Positions 1 to 7,334 of a stretch of 38,732 bases of DNA are shown here, piece after piece. Positions within the stretch are counted from its first letter, which is position 1, and every line of letters starts with the position of its first letter. The position numbers and the translations under genes were made by a program. The notes beneath the pieces were generated by a model. That model worked only from the letters and a program-made list of their open reading frames with translations. It was not told the DNA's origin and did no database searches. The stretch comes from Bradyrhizobium hipponense (lineage in GTDB: Bacteria; Pseudomonadota; Alphaproteobacteria; Rhizobiales; Xanthobacteraceae), in assembly GCF_008123965.1 (NCBI RefSeq), contig NZ_VSTH01000077.1, forward strand, positions 1 through 38,732, read 5' to 3'.

Positions 1-87
1 GGGCAACAGGGCGGGGCGGAAGTTTTCTCGCCAACTTGCGTGAGCCTGTTCAGCCCTTCAGCGAAAGATTGCCGCTTTTGAGGGAAG

Positions 88-1443
88 CTACCGCCTGAAG
101 AACGACGACAGAGTCGACCCCGCAGACGCCGTCTCCGGCTTGGCCGACGCAGGTTGCGCCGCAGGCGCAGGTGCAGGTGCGGGTTCCTCGCGCTTCGACG
201 CGCGCTTGGAGGAGTAGCTGCGGCGGTGCTTGTCCGGTTTGGCGTTGGAGGCGGGGGCAGGTGCGGTTTCGGCTTGCGGCGTGGCGTCCTGGGTCTTCTC
301 GGAGTTCTTCTCCTGAACCCTGTCCTGAGACTTCTCTTGTCCCTTCTCCGAGCCGCGCAGCGACAGGCGCTGGCCGTCGAACACGGTGGTCTCGCAATGG
401 CGGTCGTTCTCGGCGAGGCCTGCGCAGAGCTTTGCGGCGGCCGCTGCATTGATCAGCGGACCGGCGCCGAGACGAAGCTGCATGCCGAGGCCGGCGTTGC
501 CTTCCTTGATCATGATGATCGGGCGCAATGCTGCGATCTCCGGATTGGACTTGGTCAGACCGCGCCAGAGCGCACGCAGGCCGTCGATCGAGTTGGCGCC
601 ACCTAGGTCGATCGCAAAGCGGGTCTGCTGGACCGCGATCGCCGGTGGCTCGCTTTCGGTCGCCTCAGGCTTGGCCGCCACGGCGGCGACTTCAGTGGGG
701 GCGGGCGCCGGCTCGGGCTTCTTCTCGGTTGTCTCGGGCTGAATCAGTTTCGATGCGGCCGGATCGGGCGGCGCCATGATCGACTTGGACGGCACCAGCG
801 GAAGCGTCGGCGCCGGCGACTGCGATACGAGCGAGGCGGCAGCCGCGGTCTGCGGCGGCGGGCTCGTTTGATTCTTTGCCTGGTCCTTGGCGCCGTCCTT
901 CGGCGTGTCCTTGGCGGCGTCTGCGCGCGGCTTGTCATTGGCCGGCGCCGCGGTCGAGGCGACCGGCGCAATGCTGGGAGCTGCGGGCGCCGGCTGTGCG
1001 GCCGCCACCGGCGCGTCCTGCGGCTTCGTTGCGGACGCCGGCGGCGGCGCGGCGCTCTGCTTGACGATGGCGCCGGTGACGGAATCGAGCCCTTGCTCCA
1101 GCACGGTGACGCGCGAATAGAGCCGGTCGCGATCGGTGTTCAGCGTCTCGATGGCGGAGGCCAAGTGACGCGCCTCGTTCTGGCTTTCCTTCGTCAGCAT
1201 CTGGAGCCGGTCGGCCTGGCGCGACAGATCGGCGGACGCGACCTGGTCGCGCCGCCAGCCGAGCTGGGCCTGGTTGGCATACACGGCCAGCACGACGGCG
1301 CCGACCGCCGCCATGCCCCACGAGCCCAGCCGCCACATCAAGCTGCGGTCGAGCGTTCTCTCTTCGGCCACAAATCCGGAGAACAGCCCGCCGGTCTCCT
1401 TGGTGCCGAAGGCATCCGCCAGTGGATCGGAATCCTTTGCCAT
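88..1443 (-). CDS. Membrane-anchored protein with SPOR-like domain
   Basis: This is a 451-residue protein of unknown function. A short cytoplasmic N-terminus (1-36) is followed by one membrane span (about 37-57) and a predicted coiled coil (about 65-128). Next comes a long Ala/Pro/Lys-rich linker (about 131-270), then a compact domain at about 273-363 with the pattern of a SPOR fold: RFAIDLGGANSIDGLRALW, a central basic/hydrophobic stretch, then LRLGAGPLINAAAAAKLC. The tail is low complexity (Glu-Lys-Gln repeats, Pro-Ala) and ends in FFRR. SPOR domains in general bind denuded peptidoglycan at division sites. The type II topology and the neighbouring glmU fit a cell-envelope role, but that is inference. 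The ATG at 1443 is preferred over an upstream in-frame TTG at 1485, which would add 14 residues before MAKDSDPL. The gene is divergent from glmU. Confidence 0.75.
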   Translation of the reverse strand: MAKDSDPLADAFGTKETGGLFSGFVAEERTLDRSLMWRLGSWGMAAVGAVVLAVYANQAQLGWRRDQVASADLSRQADRLQMLTKESQNEARHLASAIETLNTDRDRLYSRVTVLEQGLDSVTGAIVKQSAAPPPASATKPQDAPVAAAQPAPAAPSIAPVASTAAPANDKPRADAAKDTPKDGAKDQAKNQTSPPPQTAAAASLVSQSPAPTLPLVPSKSIMAPPDPAASKLIQPETTEKKPEPAPAPTEVAAVAAKPEATESEPPAIAVQQTRFAIDLGGANSIDGLRALWRGLTKSNPEIAALRPIIMIKEGNAGLGMQLRLGAGPLINAAAAAKLCAGLAENDRHCETTVFDGQRLSLRGSEKGQEKSQDRVQEKNSEKTQDATPQAETAPAPASNAKPDKHRRSYSSKRASKREEPAPAPAPAAQPASAKPETASAGSTLSSFFRR

Positions 1444-1618
1444 GAACGTAAAGTTGCCCAGCCCTGTCCGGCTTCCCCGAATCAATCAGGGAACATTAAC
1501 AGGAAATGCGCCCCGCACTTGAACTCCGGGCGTTCGCGGGGGTAGCAAGGCGGGTAGCTTATGAGGCGGTCTTGCGCCGCCGACGCCAATCGATTCGGTT
1601 GAATTTGACAGGATTTCG

Positions 1619-2986
1619 ATGACCGCCCGCTCAAGCCTCACGATTGTGCTCGCCGCCGGCGAAGGCACGCGCATGCGATCGAGCCTGCCAAAAGTGCTGC
1701 ATCCCGTGGCAAGCCAGAGCCTGCTCGCCCATGTGCTCGCCGCCGCGCCGCAGGGAACCGGCACCTCGCTCGCTGTCGTGATCGGTCCCGACCATCACGC
1801 GGTGGCGGAGGAGGCCAGGCGGATTCGCCCCGACGCGCTCACCTTCGTGCAGGCCGATCGGCTCGGCACCGCGAATGCGGTGCTGGCGGCGCGCGATGCC
1901 ATCGCGCGCGGCGTGGATGATCTCCTGATCGCGTTCGGCGATACGCCGCTGATCTCGGCCGAGACCTTTGCGCGGTTGCGCGCGCCGCTGGCCAAGGGCG
2001 CCGCAATTGCAGCGCTCGGCTTCCGTGCCGCCGATCCCACTGGCTACGGCCGTTTCATCGTCGAGGGCGACCGCCTCGTCGCGATCCGCGAGCAGGCCGA
2101 CGCCAGCGCGGAGGAGCGCAAGATTGACCTGTGCAATGCCGGCGTGATGGCCATCGATGGCCGCCGCGCGCTCGCAATCCTCGAGCGGATCGGCAATACC
2201 AATTCGAAGGGCGAATACTATCTGACGGATGCGGTCGGCATTGTCGGCGAACAGGGATGGGAGTCCGTGGTGATCGAGACCAGCGAGGACGAGGTGCGCG
2301 GCATCAACACCAAGGCGCAGCTTGCTGAAGCGGAAGCCGTGATGCAGGCGCGGCTGCGCAAGGCGGCGATGGAGGCCGGCGTCACGCTGATCGCGCCGGA
2401 GACTGTGCATCTCGCCGCCGATACAGTGTTCGGCAAGGATGTGACCATCGAGCCCTTCGTGGTGATCGGACCGGGTGTGTCGATCGCCGACGGCACGGTG
2501 ATCCATTCGTTCTCGCACATCGTGCAGACCACGCTCGGCAAGAACGTGTCGATCGGCCCCTATGCGCGGCTGCGTCCCGGCACCACGCTCGGCGATGGCG
2601 CAAAGATCGGCAATTTCGTGGAGACCAAGGCTGCGACCCTGGAGGCCGGCGTCAAGGTCAACCATCTCTCCTATGTCGGTGACGCCACCATCGGCGCCAA
2701 TTCCAATATCGGCGCCGGCACTATCACCTGCAACTACGATGGCTTCAAGAAGCACAAGACCGTCATCGGGAAGGGCGCCTTCGTCGGCACCAACTCGTCG
2801 CTGGTGGCTCCCGTGAAGATCGGCGACGGTGCCTATATCGGCTCCGGCTCGGTGATCACCCGCGACGTGCCCGACGATGCGATGGCGCTGGAGCGAAACC
2901 AGCAGACCATCCGGGAAGGCGGCGCTACGCGCTATCGCGAGATGAAGACGGGCGGCAAGAAGCTCGAAACGAAGCCGGAGAAGTGA
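1619..2986 (+). CDS. glmU: Bifunctional GlcNAc-1-P uridyltransferase / GlcN-1-P acetyltransferase GlmU
   Basis: GlmU acetylates glucosamine-1-phosphate with acetyl-CoA and then couples GlcNAc-1-P to UTP, giving UDP-GlcNAc for peptidoglycan and LPS in the cytoplasm. The N-terminal pyrophosphorylase motif is clear at residues 11-30 (LAAGEGTRMRSSLPKVLHPV). The C-terminal half is a left-handed beta-helix of hexapeptide repeats, with the acetyltransferase signature RLRPGTTLGD, then NHLSYVGD containing the expected catalytic His, and GAGTITCNYDG. The length of 455 residues is normal for the family. The ATG at 1619 begins just before the start of the fold, and upstream GACAGGAT is only a weak Shine-Dalgarno. 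GlmS, the preceding pathway enzyme, lies 445 bp downstream on the same strand, separated by a small opposite-strand gene. Confidence 0.97.
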   Translation: MTARSSLTIVLAAGEGTRMRSSLPKVLHPVASQSLLAHVLAAAPQGTGTSLAVVIGPDHHAVAEEARRIRPDALTFVQADRLGTANAVLAARDAIARGVDDLLIAFGDTPLISAETFARLRAPLAKGAAIAALGFRAADPTGYGRFIVEGDRLVAIREQADASAEERKIDLCNAGVMAIDGRRALAILERIGNTNSKGEYYLTDAVGIVGEQGWESVVIETSEDEVRGINTKAQLAEAEAVMQARLRKAAMEAGVTLIAPETVHLAADTVFGKDVTIEPFVVIGPGVSIADGTVIHSFSHIVQTTLGKNVSIGPYARLRPGTTLGDGAKIGNFVETKAATLEAGVKVNHLSYVGDATIGANSNIGAGTITCNYDGFKKHKTVIGKGAFVGTNSSLVAPVKIGDGAYIGSGSVITRDVPDDAMALERNQQTIREGGATRYREMKTGGKKLETKPEK

Positions 2987-2992
2987 GCGGCG

Positions 2993-3211
2993 CTATTCGT
3001 CGTCGGAAAATTCCGAGAAGATCGCGCGCGTCAGGCGCCAGCCGCGCGGCTTGGCGCGTTTCGCCGGTTCGCCGGCAGCGTGCTTGATGAAGACAGGTTT
3101 GCTTTCCTTGCCGCGCTGGGGCGGCGGCCAATGCGCAAGGTGCGTGCCCGTCGTCTCGCTGGCGTGCACGTACAATGATGACAGACCTTTGCGGTCGGAT
3201 GAGCCTTTCAT
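2993..3211 (-). CDS. Small conserved-looking hypothetical protein (72 aa)
   Basis: I do not recognise this 72-residue basic protein. It is likely to be real because the ATG at 3211 is preceded on its own strand by a clear Shine-Dalgarno (CAGGAG, about 8 nt upstream) and codon use resembles the neighbours. It has no signal peptide or membrane span. Notable stretches are YVHASETTGTHLAHW, a Pro/Lys-rich centre, and a C-terminus WRLTRAIFSEFSDDE ending in acidic residues. It is convergent with glmU, whose stop lies 6 bp away, so the two messages probably overlap at their 3' ends. It is divergent from glmS across an AT-rich stretch at about 3335-3425 that probably holds the promoters of both. Confidence 0.6.
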   Translation of the reverse strand: MKGSSDRKGLSSLYVHASETTGTHLAHWPPPQRGKESKPVFIKHAAGEPAKRAKPRGWRLTRAIFSEFSDDE

Positions 3212-3431
3212 GGCCTTGTCTCCTGAGACCGGAATCGTTGGTCAAATATGTTGACAGGAGGTTAACGCGCGCGGTTTAACGCCGGCCAATTCGACGCAGG
3301 CAAAGGTCCGCCGCCACCTGCTGCTGTCGCAATCGGCAATAATTATTGAGTAACTGGTTCCTTAGGAATTTCGCTAGAAACTGCACGCGTCGTTTTGACC
3401 ATTTTCGACGATTTGGGGGATATTGATCCGC

Positions 3432-5258
3432 ATGTGCGGGATTGTCGGCATTCTCGGGCGCCAGCCGGTTGCAGAGCAATTGGTGGATTCGCTCAAACGT
3501 CTTGAATATCGCGGCTATGACTCCGCGGGCGTCGCCACGCTCGAAGGCAGGCATCTTGAACGCCGCCGCGCCGAAGGCAAGCTGAAGAACCTCGAGAAGC
3601 GGCTGGAAGCGGAACCGCTCAAGGGCACCACCGGCATCGGCCATACCCGTTGGGCCACCCATGGCAAGCCCACCATGCACAATGCCCATCCGCATGCGAC
3701 CGAGCGCGTCGCGGTGGTTCACAACGGCATCATCGAGAATTTCCGCGAGCTGCGCGCGGAACTCGAGAAGAAAGGCACGGTGTTCCACACCGAGACCGAT
3801 ACCGAGATCGTGCTGCACCTCGTCGACGATTTGCTCACGCGCGGCAACAAGCCCGTCGAGGCGGTGAAGCTGACGCTCGCGCAGCTGCGCGGCGCCTTCG
3901 CGCTCGGCTTCATTTTCGCCGGCGAGGACGATCTCATGATCGGCGCCCGCAACGGGCCGCCGCTCGCGATCGGCTATGGCGACGGCGAGATGTATCTCGG
4001 CTCGGATGCGATCGCGCTCGGCCCGTTCACCGACACCATCAGCTATCTCGAAGACGGCGACTGGGTCGTGCTGACCCACAGCAGCGCGACCATCTTCGAC
4101 AAGAATGGCCATGCCGTCCCGCGCGACAAGATCAAGCACGCCGCCTCGGCCTCGCTGGTCGACAAGGCCAACTACCGCCATTTCATGGCGAAGGAAATCC
4201 ACGAGCAGCCGGAAGTGGTCGGCCATACCCTCGCACGCTATGTCGACATGGCGACCGAGCGCGTGTTGCTGCCGGTCAAGCTTCCCTTCGACTTCAAGAA
4301 CATCCAGCGCATCAACATCACCGCCTGCGGCACCGCGAGCTATGCCGGTTTCGTCGCAAAATACTGGTTCGAGCGTTTTGCGCGCGTGCCGGTCGAGGTC
4401 GACGTCGCCTCCGAATTCCGCTACCGCGAGGCGCCCTTGCGCAAGGGCGATCTTGCGATCTTCATCTCGCAGTCCGGCGAGACCGCCGACACGCTCGCGG
4501 CGCTGCGCTATGCCAAGGACCAGGGCGTGCACACGGTCGCCGTGGTCAACGTGCCGACCTCGACGATCGCACGCGAGAGCGAGACCGTGCTGCAAACGCT
4601 CGCCGGGCCCGAGATCGGTGTCGCCTCGACCAAGGCCTTCACCTGCCAGCTCATGGTGCTGGCAAACCTTGCCATTGCGGCCGGCAAGGCGCGCGGCGAA
4701 TTGTCCGACGAGGACGAGACCAAGCTCGTGCACGGGCTGGTCGAGATCCCGCGCCTGATGGCAGCGGCGCTCACCACCGAGCTCCAGATCGAGAAGCTCG
4801 CGCGCGAGATCGCGAAGTCGCGCGACGTACTCTATCTCGGCCGCGGCACCAGCTTTCCGCTCGCGCTCGAAGGTGCCTTGAAGCTGAAAGAGATCTCCTA
4901 CATCCACGCCGAAGGCTATGCCGCCGGCGAGCTCAAGCACGGGCCGATCGCGCTGATCGACGAGACCATGCCGGTCGTCGTCATCGCGCCCTACGACCGG
5001 GTGTTCGAGAAGACGGTATCGAACATGCAGGAGGTCGCCGCCCGCGGCGGCAACATCATCCTGATGACCGACGCCAAGGGCGCGGAGGAGGCGACTATCG
5101 AATCCCTGGTCACCATCGTCATGCCGGACATGGCGGCAGCCTTCACGCCGATGGTCTACGCCGTCCCCGTGCAGCTGCTCGCCTATCATACGGCCGTGGT
5201 GATGGGCACCGACGTCGACCAGCCGCGCAACCTGGCCAAGTCGGTGACGGTCGAATAG
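3432..5258 (+). CDS. glmS: Glutamine--fructose-6-phosphate aminotransferase GlmS
   Basis: GlmS makes glucosamine-6-phosphate from fructose-6-phosphate and glutamine, the first committed step toward UDP-GlcNAc. The protein must begin MCGIVGILG because Cys2 becomes the N-terminal catalytic nucleophile of the class II glutamine amidotransferase domain. I therefore start at the ATG at 3432 rather than the in-frame TTG three codons earlier. The amidotransferase signatures GHTRWATHG and VVHNGIIENF are present. Two SIS isomerase domains follow, with FISQSGETADT and GRGTSFPLALEGALKLKEISYIHAEGY (in two parts), ending LAKSVTVE as is usual. The length of 608 residues is normal. I see no glmS ribozyme-like core in the leader; that ribozyme is a Firmicute feature. 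Confidence 0.97.
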   Translation: MCGIVGILGRQPVAEQLVDSLKRLEYRGYDSAGVATLEGRHLERRRAEGKLKNLEKRLEAEPLKGTTGIGHTRWATHGKPTMHNAHPHATERVAVVHNGIIENFRELRAELEKKGTVFHTETDTEIVLHLVDDLLTRGNKPVEAVKLTLAQLRGAFALGFIFAGEDDLMIGARNGPPLAIGYGDGEMYLGSDAIALGPFTDTISYLEDGDWVVLTHSSATIFDKNGHAVPRDKIKHAASASLVDKANYRHFMAKEIHEQPEVVGHTLARYVDMATERVLLPVKLPFDFKNIQRINITACGTASYAGFVAKYWFERFARVPVEVDVASEFRYREAPLRKGDLAIFISQSGETADTLAALRYAKDQGVHTVAVVNVPTSTIARESETVLQTLAGPEIGVASTKAFTCQLMVLANLAIAAGKARGELSDEDETKLVHGLVEIPRLMAAALTTELQIEKLAREIAKSRDVLYLGRGTSFPLALEGALKLKEISYIHAEGYAAGELKHGPIALIDETMPVVVIAPYDRVFEKTVSNMQEVAARGGNIILMTDAKGAEEATIESLVTIVMPDMAAAFTPMVYAVPVQLLAYHTAVVMGTDVDQPRNLAKSVTVE

Positions 5259-5287
5259 GCGGGAGGGAGCTACGCCGGTCGCGATGT

Positions 5288-5313
5288 GGTCTTCCAAAAT
5301 CTGCTAGAAGACC
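5288..5313. repeat. 7-bp inverted repeat between glmS and the DUF502 gene
   Basis: GGTCTTC and GAAGACC form perfect 7-bp arms around a 12-nt loop, 30 bp after the glmS stop. There is no T-tract, so it is not a convincing intrinsic terminator. It could be an operator or a weak mRNA-end structure. Confidence 0.3.
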
Positions 5314-5347
5314 CTAGCTTGAGTGTTGCGACCGACCTGGAACCCGA

Positions 5348-6121
5348 ATGACCACCCGCGACGACGCGCCTGCACCTCTGCCTGATCCCATCCCGGAGCC
5401 TCATACCGGCCTGATGGGCCGCTTTCGCAACTATTTCCTGACCGGCCTCGTAGTGACGGGGCCGATTGCAATCACCCTGTATCTGGTCTGGTGGTTCGTC
5501 ACCTGGGTCGACGGCGTGGTGCGGCCGTTCGTTCCGCTGGCGTACCGGCCCGAAACCTATATGCCCTACGTCGTTCCCGGCTGGGGACTGATCGTCGCAG
5601 TTTTCACGCTGACCTTGCTCGGCTTCCTGACCGCCAACCTGATCGGCCGCACCCTGGTCGATCTCGGCGAGACTTTTGTCGGCCGGATCCCGGCGGTGCG
5701 CGCGATCTATCGCGGCTTGAAGCAGGTGTTCGAGACTTTGTTCTCGGGCAAGGGCTCGAGCTTCCGTAAAGTCGGCTTGGTCGAATTCCCATCGCCGGGC
5801 ATGTGGTCGATCGTGCTGATCTCGCAATCGCCGAACGAGGACGTCGCCCGCAGTCTGCCGGGGCAGGAGGAGCACGTCTCGGTGTTCCTGCCATGCTCGC
5901 CGAACCCGACCACCGGCTTCTTCTTCTACGTGCCCAAAAGCAAGATCATCGAGGTCGATATGAGCACAGAGGACGCCGCGACGCTGATCATGTCGGCTGG
6001 CGTGGTGCAGCCGGGATCGGCGCCCGACCCGCGGAAGGCGGCAGCCCTCGCCGGCATGGCGAATGCCGCCCGCATTGCCAATGCCTCCACTTCGCGGCCT
6101 GAGCCTGCGAAGGTGGAGTAG
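5348..6121 (+). CDS. DUF502 family membrane protein
   Basis: This is a 257-residue protein of the DUF502 family, whose molecular role is not established. A Pro-rich cytoplasmic N-terminus (1-25) leads to two membrane spans at about 30-52 (FLTGLVVTGPIAITLYLVWW) and 79-100 (GWGLIVAVFTLTLLGFL). The family-typical stretch RIPAVRAIYRGLKQVFETL and a soluble C-terminal domain with VFLPCSPNPTTGFFFYVPK follow. The final 40 or so residues are Ala/Pro rich and probably disordered. It starts 90 bp after glmS on the same strand and might share its transcript, although a small inverted repeat lies between them. The ATG at 5348 has only a weak ribosome site. Confidence 0.85.
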   Translation: MTTRDDAPAPLPDPIPEPHTGLMGRFRNYFLTGLVVTGPIAITLYLVWWFVTWVDGVVRPFVPLAYRPETYMPYVVPGWGLIVAVFTLTLLGFLTANLIGRTLVDLGETFVGRIPAVRAIYRGLKQVFETLFSGKGSSFRKVGLVEFPSPGMWSIVLISQSPNEDVARSLPGQEEHVSVFLPCSPNPTTGFFFYVPKSKIIEVDMSTEDAATLIMSAGVVQPGSAPDPRKAAALAGMANAARIANASTSRPEPAKVE

Positions 6122-6226
6122 GGCCATTCCTGTGCGGGATGGCCGCATTCACGCACGTCTTCGCACCCTCTGCTAGTCTTCCGGCTGAACTGAGCGCACC
6201 GCTCGGAATTCGAACCGGAGTGTACG

Positions 6227-7081
6227 ATGTCCCCAACCATTGCGATCCTCGCACCCGGCGCCATGGGCAGCGCTGTCGCCCGCCGACTGAGCGAGCACGG
6301 CGCGCGCGTGCTGACCTCGTTGAAGGGGCGCAGCGAGGCGACGCTGAAGCGGGCCGCGGATGCCGGCATGATCGGCGCCGAGGACGATGCAATTGCGAAC
6401 GCCGACATCATCCTCTCGATCGTGCCGCCGGGCGAAGCCGTGGCGCTGGCCGAGCGCTTGGCCGCGCTGATCGTCAGGCGCGAGAAGAAGCCGGTCGTGA
6501 TCGACTGCAACGCTGTCAATGTCGATACCGTGCAAAGAATCGAGGAGATCATCGGCTCGGCGCAAGCGCCGTTTGTCGATGCCGGCATCATCGGATTCCC
6601 GCCGCAGCCCGGCGGCAAGAGCCCGGCCTTCTACATGTCGGGGGAGCACGCCGGGGACGTCGCGGTGCTGAAAGACCTCGGGCTTGACGTGCGCATCGTC
6701 GAGGGACCTGTCGGCGCGGCCTCGGCGCTGAAAATGTCCTACGCGGGAATCGCCAAGGGCCTCGCCGGCATCGGCTCGGCCATGGTGGTCGCAGCAACCA
6801 AGGCCGGCGCGGCCGATGCGCTGCGCGACGAGCTTGCGCTGAGCCAGCCCGCGATTTTAGCGCGGCTCGAAGTCGCGCTGCCCGACATGATTCCGAAAGC
6901 CTATCGCTGGGTCGCGGAGATGCGGGAGATTTCCGGATTTCTCGGGGCGGACCATCCGGCCAGCCAGATCTACGAGGGTTTTGCGCGCTGGTTCGAGCAT
7001 CTCGCGAAAGATGAGAACGGCGAGGCCGTGGATGCGAGCCTGCTGAAGGCGTTCGCGGCGAAAAGCGCGAAGAAGGGGTGA
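6227..7081 (+). CDS. NAD(P)-dependent oxidoreductase, 6-phosphogluconate-dehydrogenase-like (DUF1932 type)
   Basis: This is a 284-residue beta-hydroxyacid-dehydrogenase-like protein. The N-terminal Rossmann fold begins IAILAPGAMGSAVARRLSEHG, so the usual GxGxxG is APGAMG. The C-terminal helical half, with SALKMSYAGIAKGLAGIG, carries the Lys expected at the active site and resembles the DUF1932 domain paired with this fold. Its substrate cannot be told from sequence; relatives act on small hydroxyacids or imines. The ATG at 6227 lies 105 bp after the DUF502 gene, with CGGAGTGTACG upstream as a possible ribosome site. Downstream there are only palindromic repeats before recG on the other strand. 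Confidence 0.8.
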   Translation: MSPTIAILAPGAMGSAVARRLSEHGARVLTSLKGRSEATLKRAADAGMIGAEDDAIANADIILSIVPPGEAVALAERLAALIVRREKKPVVIDCNAVNVDTVQRIEEIIGSAQAPFVDAGIIGFPPQPGGKSPAFYMSGEHAGDVAVLKDLGLDVRIVEGPVGAASALKMSYAGIAKGLAGIGSAMVVAATKAGAADALRDELALSQPAILARLEVALPDMIPKAYRWVAEMREISGFLGADHPASQIYEGFARWFEHLAKDENGEAVDASLLKAFAAKSAKKG

Positions 7082-7084
7082 AGG

Positions 7085-7166
7085 TGGAGCTGCGCGCACT
7101 TCGCCTCGCCCCGTTTGCGGGAGAGGTTGGATCGCATCGAAGATGCAATCCGGGTGAGGGGGAGTT
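7085..7166. repeat. Dispersed intergenic palindrome, 'CCCGTTTGCGGGAGAGG' type
   Basis: The stretch contains CCCCGTTTGCGGGAGAGG, GGATCGCATC/GATGCAATCC and GTGAGGGGGAG. This is the arrangement of a repeat common between genes in Bradyrhizobium and Rhodopseudomonas genomes (from memory). It folds into imperfect hairpins and has no coding potential. Confidence 0.55.
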
Positions 7167-7210
7167 TGCGCGAGTCGTGCTGGTCGACATATGCAGAGCT
7201 TTATCTACAT

Positions 7211-7286
7211 CGTCATTGCGAGCGCAGCGAAGCAAACCAGAGTCCCTCCGCGGAAGATTCTGGATTGCTGCGCTCGCAATGACGAG
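7211..7286. repeat. Dispersed palindromic repeat, copy A (CGTCATTGCGAG ends)
   Basis: This 76-bp element is bounded by CGTCATTGCGAG and CTCGCAATGACG. The internal arms are similar (GCGAAGCAAACCAGA and TCTGGATTGCTGCGC). It is related to the copy at 24625-24716 in both ends and inner arms, but the spacer differs. As RNA it would fold into one long hairpin. It lies between the 3' ends of two convergent genes, a typical position for such elements. Confidence 0.8.
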
Positions 7287-7334
7287 GAGGAGACGACGCG
7301 AAACCATCCGTCACCATCTTTGCGACAACTGCGG

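Noticed and set aside
3212..3431. Metabolite-sensing ribozyme in the glmS leader
   Set aside because: The glmS ribozyme is known from Gram-positive bacteria. The 220-nt region is AT-rich and shows no matching core.
3276..5297. 673-codon frame antisense to glmS, and similar ones antisense to glmU, recG, nirA and the reductase
   Set aside because: Each covers an unmistakable gene on the other strand, and its product has shadow-type composition.
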